DNA of 5,522 bases, taken from Gemmatimonadaceae bacterium (lineage in GTDB: Bacteria > Gemmatimonadota > Gemmatimonadetes > Gemmatimonadales > Gemmatimonadaceae). Positions within the stretch are counted from its first letter, which is position 1. Each line of letters starts with the position of its first letter. A model generated the notes under the pieces. That model was given only the letters and a program-made list of their open reading frames with translations. It ran no database searches and was not told the origin of the DNA. The translations under genes were made by a program, and so were the position numbers. The DNA lies in the NCBI GenBank assembly GCA_013820975.1, contig JACDHQ010000179.1, positions 1 through 5,522 on the forward strand. Direction: 5' to 3'. Shown piece by piece: positions 1 through 4,941 of the stretch.

Positions 1-546
1 GATCAGTTCTACCGAGAGTTCGGGTGGAACACCTGGGACCGCGTACGACTCGCGGGTGACATGCCGGAGATCATGATTGGCAAGATGGTGCCGGCACTCG
101 CGATCCTCCTCGCGCAGCTCACGATCGTGTTCTGGACAGGCACGGTGCTGTTCGCCATGGAGATCGTGGGTCCTCCGATCGCCGTCGCCATCCTGCTCGC
201 CGCCTTCGCCCTGTGCCTCGTCGGTGTCCTCGTGGCCGAGTTCGCGTGGTGCACGACCTTCTCGCAGTTCAATGCCCTCAATGTCCTCCTGGTGACGGTG
301 TTCTCGGGCCTTGGCGGAGCATTCGCGCCGATCGATCTGCTGCCCACGTGGGCGCAGGAAGCGGCTCGCTTCACGCCGACGTACTGGGTCATCGAGGGGC
401 TGCGCAGCGTGATCCTCGACGGTCGAGGGGTGGCGTACGCCCTGCAGATGTCCGGGCCGGTCCTTCTCTTCGCCGGCGCGTTCGTGGTCCTCGCTGCTCT
501 ACGGCTCAGGTCCTCGGTCGCCAAGGTACCGGACAACATGAACTAG
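1..546 (+). CDS. ABC-2 type transporter permease, C-terminal part
   Basis: This is the membrane permease of an ABC transporter, cut at its 5' end by the window edge; the frame is open from base 1 to a TAG stop at 544-546. About 181 residues are visible. The first residues include 'YREFGWNTWDRVR', which resembles the cytoplasmic loop of ABC-2 permeases before the last membrane helices. Hydrophobic segments follow at roughly residues 30-52, 60-82 and 95-115, and a last one near the C-terminus (about 155-172). The segment 'GGAFAPIDLLPTW...TPTYWVIEGLR' corresponds to the ABC-2 region between the last helices, where family members carry a GG..P..LP..... P..W...G.R pattern. The partner ATPase is probably encoded upstream, outside the window. 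The substrate cannot be told; drug, polysaccharide or lipid export are all known for the family. No oligo-T terminator is visible after the stop. Confidence 0.88.
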   Translation, partial: DQFYREFGWNTWDRVRLAGDMPEIMIGKMVPALAILLAQLTIVFWTGTVLFAMEIVGPPIAVAILLAAFALCLVGVLVAEFAWCTTFSQFNALNVLLVTVFSGLGGAFAPIDLLPTWAQEAARFTPTYWVIEGLRSVILDGRGVAYALQMSGPVLLFAGAFVVLAALRLRSSVAKVPDNMN

Positions 547-650
547 GGCGACCTCGACAGCCATCCCTCGAAGCCGACTCCGTCATCGATCTCCTCACGC
601 GCGTGGTGACGCTGCCCGTCGTAGCAACGCGTCGGGAGGTGCACAGAAGG
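547..650. other. Short intergenic region with RBS for the next gene
   Basis: This 104-base gap lies between the permease stop and the next start. It holds a perfect 10-base palindrome, CACGCGCGTG, at 596-605, and a purine-rich stretch GGGAGG at 634-639, 11 bases before the ATG at 651, which could act as its ribosome binding site. No convincing promoter or terminator was seen. Confidence 0.4.
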
Positions 651-1287
651 ATGATGAAGTCCATGCAGCCTGACCTACACGATCTCGTTCACTACTTCAA
701 CGATCGACGCTACCTCTTCGAGACGATCACGATGGCGGCCGCATCCCAGGTGGACGATATCTGCGACGTGATTTCTTCCCAAAAGGGTTGGTACTGTGTC
801 CGCTACTCGGCCAGCGAACGCCAGCAATACTTAAAGATGACGAAGATTCGTGGAAGAAGCGATGTTCGAGGACTACACGCGGGCTCATGGTGACATGAAG
901 GAGAAGATCCCCGTGTACTTCTATCTCATCCCCGACATCACGCCGAGTAAGGCGATCGAACTGGCGCAGCGAAGAACGCGGCATCACGAAGCTGAACCTC
1001 GCGTCTTGATGGTGAAGACCCAGGACATCGAGGACTCGACGAACGTGACCTTCACATTGGACGACAGTCACACGTCGTATCGGAGGAGGATCAGCGATGC
1101 CGGTCTGACGTTTGGAGGGCATGTCGACGTTCCTGTCGACTTGCCAGATCACGGCAAGATCTTCCCGTTCTCGATGATCGCGCACGTCCATCACGTGTAT
1201 GCAGCACGACGGATCAGGTACGAGATCCCGATGTGGGATCGTCGCATGCTCGAACGGTTGCCCTATCGGCTTCTAGGGAGTGGTTGA
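651..1287 (+). pseudogene. Unrecognised low-GC gene, frameshifted near 850 (or two overlapping genes)
   Basis: I do not recognise the family. From the ATG at 651 one frame runs to a TGA at 891-893. A second frame takes over near 850 and runs to a TGA at 1285-1287. Joining them at about 849-852 gives one smooth protein of about 211 residues: the first part ends '...ERQQYLKMTKIR' and the second continues 'EEAMFEDYTRAHGDM'. The residues the first frame encodes after 852 are arginine- and glycine-rich and look out of frame. The second part holds 'PVYFYLIPDITPSKA', 'TFTLDDSHTSY' and 'LPDHGKIFPFSMIA'; no signal peptide or membrane segment is seen. Sampled G+C is about 53%, clearly below the neighbours, suggesting transfer from elsewhere. 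An alternative is a second gene starting at GTG 850 with a 44-base overlap, but no good ribosome binding site precedes that GTG. A one-base sequencing error would also explain the break. Confidence 0.6.
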
Positions 1288-1764
1288 CCCGCCGCGTGGG
1301 TGACACGATCGAGGCTCCACGAGACGGTCGCGATTCCCAGCGCTCCTCGCCGGCGCGGAACCTGAGGGTGTCGCTGCCCCATGGAGAGAACCAGGCGTCG
1401 TTCGACGTCCCTCCGGGCGTCGTCTCGAGGTAGAGCTGAGAGTGCGCCGTGTCGCGCCACCCTTGAGGAGCTTCCAGTTGGCGCTCGCGCCTTCGATGGG
1501 CTTGTTGTCCCAGTACGCCAGCAACTGTGCGTTCGCCGTCGTGAGTCCGGCCACACCGAGATCGCTGATGACTTCGTGGATCTTCTCCGGCGTGCAGTTG
1601 ACGGTGGCGGGCCTCTTCAGCGCTGCGGGCGACGCGTGCGGTTGCATGGCGACGTAGGTGTCGACGAGGAGCCGGTACCCGATGAGCGTCGACTGGAGGA
1701 CCGTCAGGCGGATATCGGCGACGAACGCCCAGAAGCCACCCGGTGCTTCGTCCGCCACCGCTTG
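1263..1764 (-). pseudogene. Broken copy of the 'WFSPWG' C-terminal protein (three frames)
   Basis: Minus-strand coding sequence survives in three consecutive frames: about 1764-1456 (including 'GFWAFVADIRLTVLQST' and 'VNCTPEKIHEVISDLG'), about 1460-1345 ('HSQLYLETTPGG...AWFSPWG'), and 1346-1263 ('ALGIATVSWSLDRV', then a TAG stop). Third codon positions in the first segment are almost all G or C, as in real genes here. The last two segments match the C-terminus of the gene at 4942 ('SEFYLDRTPPWFSPWG' and 'ALGSATVSWSFDRV'). At the DNA level, 1307-1343 and 4968-5004 differ at only 2 of 37 bases. Whether the first segment belongs to the same original protein is inferred from adjacency and strand; its similarity to the other copy is not clear. 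The function is unknown. At its 5' side the coding signature stops where the toxin-antitoxin promoter begins, so that operon may have replaced the start of this gene. Its 3' end overlaps the end of the preceding plus-strand gene in convergent orientation. Confidence 0.7.
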
Positions 1765-1790
1765 ACGTGCGTGACGATCGCGTACACAAT
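1762..1790 (+). promoter_or_regulatory. Predicted sigma-70-type promoter of the toxin-antitoxin operon
   Basis: A -35 element TTGACG (1762-1767, 5 of 6 to consensus) and a -10 element CACAAT (1785-1790, 4 of 6) are separated by exactly 17 bases, and the antitoxin ATG follows 23 bases after the -10. The local stretch 1780-1800 is less GC-rich than its surroundings. Operons of this type are usually repressed by the antitoxin or the complex, but I could not define a clear operator palindrome. Confidence 0.5.
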
Positions 1791-1813
1791 ATGGACACGA
1801 TTGGGGGTGCGTC

Positions 1814-2101
1814 ATGAAGTTCGTCAGCGTCCGTGATCTGCGCGGCAAGTCGGCCGACATCTGGCGCGAGCTATCCGACGAGCGCGAGATGGTCATCACC
1901 AGCAACGGGCGTCCCATCGCAATCCTCGCAGCCGTCACCGAGGCGAACCTCGAGGAGTCTCTCGCCGCCTTCCGCCGTGCCCGTGCCATCGGTGCGGTCG
2001 CGTCGATGCAGCGGCGGGCGGTGGCGAGCGGAACCGATGCTCTCTCCGCAGACGACATCGAGGCCGAGATCTCGGCCGTGCGCGAGGCACGCCGACGTTG
2101 A
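1814..2101 (+). CDS. Phd/YefM-family antitoxin
   Basis: This 95-residue protein is the antitoxin of a type II toxin-antitoxin pair. It should neutralise the PIN nuclease encoded directly downstream and probably represses its own operon by binding DNA. The N-terminal half has the Phd/YefM pattern: 'FVSVRDLRGKSADIW' (residues 3-17), the strand 'EMVITSNGRPIAILAAV' (about 25-41), where family members carry 'vT.nGrPvAvl', and then a charged helical C-terminal half (about 43-95) of the kind that wraps the toxin. The length is normal for the family. The ATG at 1814 is preceded by GGGGGT at 1803-1808, a good ribosome binding site with 5-base spacing, and by a recognisable promoter. The stop TGA at 2099-2101 overlaps the TTG start of the toxin, so the two are translationally coupled. 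The family call is firm; the partner follows from the overlap. Confidence 0.88.
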   Translation: MKFVSVRDLRGKSADIWRELSDEREMVITSNGRPIAILAAVTEANLEESLAAFRRARAIGAVASMQRRAVASGTDALSADDIEAEISAVREARRR

Positions 2102-2523
2102 GGATCGTCCTCGACACCAACGTTCTCGTTTCAGGACTTCTCTCACCATTCGGCCCGCCTGGCGAGATCGTACGTTTGATCTCATCGGGATCGTTGACGC
2201 TCTGTCTCGACGCACGCATCCTGAGTGAGTACGGCGAGGTCCTCGCGCGCCCCCGCTTCGGTTTCGACCAGGATGCCGTCGCCGCGCTCCTGGACTACCT
2301 GAGCGTCGCGAGTGACACGATGGCCGCGGAGCCGCTACCGGTCCGATTACCTGACCGAGACGACGAGCCCTTCCTGGAGGTGGCCATCGCGTGCGGGGTG
2401 GATCGTCTCGTGACCGGCAATGTGGCGCACTTCCCGGTTGCTGCTCGTGCGGGTGTCGAGGTCGTGTCTCCGGCGCAGTTCATGGATTGGTATCGGTCGC
2501 GGAGTGCGACCCGCGAGACCTGA
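2098..2523 (+). CDS. PIN-domain toxin (putative RNase), partner of the Phd-like antitoxin
   Basis: This 141-residue protein is a single PIN domain of the 'putative toxin-antitoxin system toxin component, PIN family' type. Such proteins are metal-dependent ribonucleases that cut RNA and stop growth when free of antitoxin. Expected acidic residues are present: Asp6 in 'IVLDTNVLVSGLL', Glu44 in 'ARILSEYGEVL', Asp88/Asp89 in 'LPDRDDEPFLEVA', and Asp102 followed by Asn108 in 'VDRLVTGNVAHF'. The length is normal and the frame intact, so the toxin looks functional. The start is a TTG at 2098-2100 inside the antitoxin stop (TTGA). That keeps 'RIVLDTN' at the N-terminus, as usual for the family. A frameshifted relic of the same gene lies at about 4735-4935. 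The RNA target cannot be read from sequence. Confidence 0.9.
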   Translation: MRIVLDTNVLVSGLLSPFGPPGEIVRLISSGSLTLCLDARILSEYGEVLARPRFGFDQDAVAALLDYLSVASDTMAAEPLPVRLPDRDDEPFLEVAIACGVDRLVTGNVAHFPVAARAGVEVVSPAQFMDWYRSRSATRET

Positions 2524-2579
2524 GGACGCAGGTGTAGAAGTCGCCCGGCGGTGGTCCCGGGACCCGGAGACCGTGGCGT
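2524..2579. other. Spacer after toxin gene with 12-base palindrome
   Basis: This spacer follows the toxin stop. It contains a perfect 12-base palindrome, GGTCCCGGGACC, at 2553-2564. No T-run follows on either strand, so it is not a convincing intrinsic terminator. Confidence 0.3.
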
Positions 2580-2930
2580 TCTCAAGAAGCTGAGATGGTT
2601 GGGTTTCGTCGATGGCAGGGCCGTCGCGCGAGATGTAGGCGTCGGTGACCTGCCGGTGTCCGATGACACTGCGAAGGTCGACTTGGCGGTAGGCGATGTC
2701 GTCGGGCCAGAAGACATGCCGCGGGCGGTCGGCCATCGCCGCCAATAGCGACGCGGCGACGGTGCCCGACTGTCCTTCGCGCAGTATGAGGCGCCCCAGG
2801 CTGCCCCCGGGAACAGGCCATGTCGCGAAGGAGAAGTCGCCGTGGGTGAGCCAAGCCTCGGCGACGTCGTGATGCACGTGATCTGGCCTGAGCTCAGGAT
2901 TCTCTACACGCAGAAGCAGAGGGAAGCGCG
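2580..2930 (-). pseudogene. Degraded VapC-type PIN-domain toxin
   Basis: This is a minus-strand relic of a VapC-type toxin, of the group well known from Mycobacterium. The recognisable core runs from about 2919 to 2629. In order it shows 'RPDHVHHDVAEAWL', 'ILREGQSGTVAASL', 'ADRPRHVFWPDD' and 'VIGHRQVTDAY'; the last two are signatures of this group, where the FWPD segment and the Asp of 'VTDAY' are conserved. Decay shows at both ends. The N-terminal 'LLLRVENPEL' stands where intact members have a 'LLDVNVLLAL'-like motif with the first catalytic Asp, so that Asp is replaced by Arg. After 'VTDAY' the expected 'LATFD'-like ending is missing and the frame runs on without a stop, across the 3' part of the intact toxin on the other strand, to 2347. 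No start codon sits in a sensible place, and no antitoxin is seen upstream on this strand. Confidence 0.72.
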
Positions 2931-2951
2931 GGCCGTCACGCGAAGCGCACG

Positions 2952-3214
2952 GGTCAAGAAGTCGAGGGAGCGCAGCGCGTCGCTTTGGTGGACGTGGCTC
3001 TGGCCTTTCGGCACATCCGAAGGCCGACCCCGACAGTCTCACCAATCTTCGCAACATCGCGAAGATGCAGGGAGGATCCGACCTGGCGAGGCATCATCAC
3101 CGGGAGGGGCTCGCCCACCGCCGCGAGATCGGTGAGCTCCAGTGGATGGATCAGATCAGCTGCGCTGCCGAAGTACCGACGGCCACGATCTGGTCCAACG
3201 GCAGCCGGCGATGA
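2952..3214 (+). pseudogene. Unidentified plus-strand coding remnant in two frames
   Basis: Two adjacent plus-strand stretches look protein-coding but lie in different frames. The first, from about 2952 to 3020, includes 'EVEGAQRVALVDVALAFRHI'. The second, from about 3020, includes 'KADPDSLTNLRNIAKMQGG' and 'GLAHRREIGELQWMDQIS' and ends at a TGA at 3212-3214. Most third codon positions of the second stretch are G or C, and more consistently so than in the minus-strand reading of the same bases. Joined, they would give a helical, charged protein of about 85 residues with no clear start codon. The part around 'LARHHHREGLAHRREIGE' faintly resembles a tetratricopeptide-type helix pair, but this is too weak to name a family. 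It may be the end of a decayed gene whose 5' part was lost on the side of the VapC relic. Confidence 0.35.
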
Positions 3215-3231
3215 AGGGGACAAGACGCCAT

Positions 3232-4161
3232 CTAGGCGACCGCCACCGCCTGCGGATGGTCGTCCCGCACCGTGGCGAGGTCGGCCGCCTTCGCGTTGGC
3301 CTCTACCTGCTCGACGTTCTTGCATCCGGGTATGACGCAGGTGACGGCTGGGTGCTGCAGGCACCACGCCAGCGCCCACGTCGCCATGTCGACCCCTTGG
3401 GGCACTTCTTCGTGGCGGATGCGTTCGGCCTCCTCGAGCTTGCGCTGGACGTCCTCCCGATCGTGCCGTGAGCGCACGTCGCTCGCGTCGTCGAACGTCG
3501 CGTCGGGCTGGTACTTGCCACTGAGGTACCCGCTGGCGAGCGGCACGCGGGCCAGCACGCCCAGGTCGTGATGCTGACAGGTGGGGAAGACGTCCCCCTC
3601 GGGCGTGCGGTCGAGCCGGTTGTAGACCACCTGAATCGCTTCGGCCCCCACGTCGCGCGCGTGGCTCGTCTGGTAGACGTCATCGTTCTTGCTGATCGAG
3701 ATCCCCAGGTGGCGGATGCGGCCCTCCTTCACCTGTTCGGCCAGCGCGGGCCACAGCTCCGGATCGTCGAAGGCTTCGCGCGCGCCGGAGTGGAACTGGT
3801 AGATGTCCACGAAATCGGTTCGGAGCGCCTCCAGCGAGGCGTCGAGTTGCCGGAGGACCTCGTCCGCCGACCACAGCTGATCACGCCGGAAGTCGCCCTT
3901 GTAGCGGTGACCGAACTTGGTGGCGACAATCCACTCGTCGCGGCGGCCTTCGATGGCCTCGCCGATCAGCCGTTCGGAGACGTGGTCGCCGTAGCACTCG
4001 GCCGTGTCGAGGAGGTTGATGCCGAGTTCGCGGGCCCGGTCGAGGATGTCTCGTACCTCTATCGCGTCGTAGTTGCGTCCCCATTCGCCCCCGAACTGCC
4101 AGGTGCCGATTCCAACGACGGAGATGGGCAACTCGGTCGAGCCCAAGCGGCGGTACTTCAT
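3232..4161 (-). CDS. Aldo/keto reductase
   Basis: This complete 309-residue protein belongs to the aldo/keto reductase superfamily: cytoplasmic (beta/alpha)8 barrels that reduce aldehydes or ketones with NADPH. The catalytic tetrad is present: Asp52 and Tyr57 in 'LLDTAECYGDH', Lys82 in 'IVATKFGHRY', and His124 in 'DIYQFHSG'. The N-terminal 'YRRLGSTELPISVVGIGTW' is the usual first strand. The 'VIPGCKNVEQVEANAKA' segment (about 276-292) matches the C-terminal cofactor-binding region for the 2'-phosphate of NADPH. The ATG at 4161 is supported by AGGAGG on the minus strand at 4172-4167, five bases before the start, an excellent ribosome binding site. The length is normal and no frameshift is seen. 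The substrate cannot be predicted. The gene upstream on the same strand is a broken flavoprotein 168 bases away, so an operon is possible but unproven. It is the one clearly metabolic intact gene here. Confidence 0.93.
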   Translation of the reverse strand: MKYRRLGSTELPISVVGIGTWQFGGEWGRNYDAIEVRDILDRARELGINLLDTAECYGDHVSERLIGEAIEGRRDEWIVATKFGHRYKGDFRRDQLWSADEVLRQLDASLEALRTDFVDIYQFHSGAREAFDDPELWPALAEQVKEGRIRHLGISISKNDDVYQTSHARDVGAEAIQVVYNRLDRTPEGDVFPTCQHHDLGVLARVPLASGYLSGKYQPDATFDDASDVRSRHDREDVQRKLEEAERIRHEEVPQGVDMATWALAWCLQHPAVTCVIPGCKNVEQVEANAKAADLATVRDDHPQAVAVA

Positions 4162-4329
4162 GGTGGCCTCCTACCCATGGGACGCGACGCGGTCTGCGAC
4201 GGTTCACGCCCATCTGCGGTGCATCCAGGCTACCGCGTGCCGGCTTTCGATGCCGGCGGTCCGCCAGGTGGAGAGGAGGCGGATACTGACCTCCTCAGGT
4301 CGATGTCCTCTTCGGCGTCGGTGACCGTA
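4162..4329. other. Intergenic region upstream of the aldo/keto reductase with two hairpins
   Basis: This 168-base gap holds two inverted repeats. GCCGGC at 4239-4244 and 4252-4257 can form a 6-base stem with a 7-base loop. GAGGAGG at 4273-4279 and CCTCCTC at 4290-4296 can form a 7-base stem with a 10-base loop. The second lies 34 bases past the stop of the flavoprotein remnant on the minus strand and could be the stem of a terminator, but no T-run follows. The first lies about 80 bases before the reductase start and could be an operator. No clear promoter was found. Confidence 0.35.
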
Positions 4330-4742
4330 CTAGCCCATGTTGTCGAGCTGTACGGGTGCGAGCTCGCCGGTCAGTTGTTCGAAGAAGCCGGCGCCGGCAC
4401 TGGTGCATGCGGATGGCAAGCGCCGGCTCGGCGTAGAAGTCCCCTTGGCCGGAGCCGGATTTGCCGTCGCCGGTCTCGATGAAGCACCCGCCGTGGCCGT
4501 CGAACGCCTTCGTCTCGCCCTTGCCCGTGATGGCGTGCGCGACGTTGGTGGCCACGACTTCGGCCTGACCATGTGCGAAGAGCCCGCCATGGGGAGCGGC
4601 TTGCCCATCGTCAGCGGCACGTTCGTGACGTCCCCGATTGCATACACGCGCGGGAACCTCGTTTCGAGCGTGCCGCGATCGACGGGCATCCAGCCGCTGT
4701 TGTCGATCAGGCCAGCGTCACGTACGGGCCGCGGAGCGTGGA
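4330..4742 (-). pseudogene. C-terminal remnant of a sulfide:quinone-oxidoreductase-like flavoprotein
   Basis: Minus-strand coding sequence resembles the end of FAD-dependent sulfide:quinone reductases and related NADH-dehydrogenase-like flavoproteins, which are membrane-associated enzymes passing electrons to quinones. The first frame reads 'PVRDAGLIDNSGWMPVDR' and then 'RFPRVYAIGDVTNVPL', where 'YAIGDV' is the FAD-binding motif near the C-terminus. At about 4580-4582 one base is missing, and the protein continues in another frame with 'FAHGQAEVVATNVAHAITGK' and 'DGHGGCFIETGDG', then 'GDFYAEPA', typical of the family. After about 4410 the ending is unclear: the first frame reopens with 'GFFEQLTGELAPVQLDNMG' and a TAG at 4332-4330, suggesting a second frame change. 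The N-terminal 300 or so residues are absent, because the coding signature stops at about 4740 where a PIN-toxin relic begins. The enzyme is dead; the exact subfamily is uncertain. Confidence 0.75.
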
Positions 4743-4935
4743 AGATCTTCCTCGACACCCACGTTCACGTTTCAGGACGTCTTTCACTCGAGTCTTCCCG
4801 CCCGGCGAGATCGATCGCGTGGTCTCGTCGGGAACGTCAACTCTCTGCCTCGGCGCACGCATCCTCAGTGAGCACGACGAGGTTCAGGCGTCCCTGTTAC
4901 GGGCTTCGGCTACGATCTCCTAGCGGCGCCGTCCC
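4735..4935 (+). pseudogene. Frameshifted relic of the PIN-domain toxin gene
   Basis: This stretch is a decayed copy of the first part of the intact toxin gene at 2098. Bases 4745-4778 match 2104-2137 at 31 of 34 positions and encode 'IFLDTHVHVSG' against 'IVLDTNVLVSG'. A net two-base gain then shifts the frame, and homology continues as 'PGEIDRVVSSG' and 'TLCLGARILSEHDEVQA' against 'PGEIVRLISSG' and 'TLCLDARILSEYGEVLA'. A further shift near 4890-4900 allows 'YGFGYDLLAA' to align with 'FGFDQDAVAALL'. After about 4935 nothing of the toxin remains, so the third and fourth acidic residues are lost. The TTG start is TGG here, and there is no antitoxin upstream. The copy abuts the flavoprotein remnant on its left and ends just before the stop codon of the minus-strand gene at 4942. 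Confidence 0.8.
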
Positions 4936-4941
4936 TCGCTC

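Noticed and set aside
213..650. Upstream extension of the frame of the gene at 651 back into the ABC permease gene
   Set aside because: Before 651 that frame is an arginine-rich reading of the permease gene; GGGAGG before ATG 651 supports the shorter start.
838..852. Programmed ribosomal frameshift at the break in the unknown gene
   Set aside because: No known slippery motif, no in-frame stop at the shift point and no stimulatory element were seen; simple mutation, error or overlap is more likely.
1814..2058. A long open minus-strand frame continuing from the broken gene at 1263-1764 across the antitoxin gene
   Set aside because: Its residues there are an arginine- and alanine-rich mirror of the antitoxin gene, and third-position bias is lost beyond about 1764; it is a GC-rich shadow.
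2529..2590. Resemblance of the minus-strand 'GDFYT' stretch near 2530-2590 to the 'GDFYAEP' region of the flavoprotein remnant
   Set aside because: Only short matches (GTAGAAGTC and a few bases near GAAGC) are shared; frames and spacing do not agree, so it looks like chance.
2598..2604. GTTGGGT, which fits the core of an integron attC site (GTTRRRY), next to a toxin-antitoxin operon
   Set aside because: No paired RYYYAAC element or the inner imperfect repeats were found at a suitable distance; such 7-mers occur by chance in a window this long.
3568..4482. A 304-codon plus-strand open frame opposite the aldo/keto reductase
   Set aside because: The minus strand carries a complete reductase with catalytic residues and a ribosome binding site; the plus frame is its antisense shadow.
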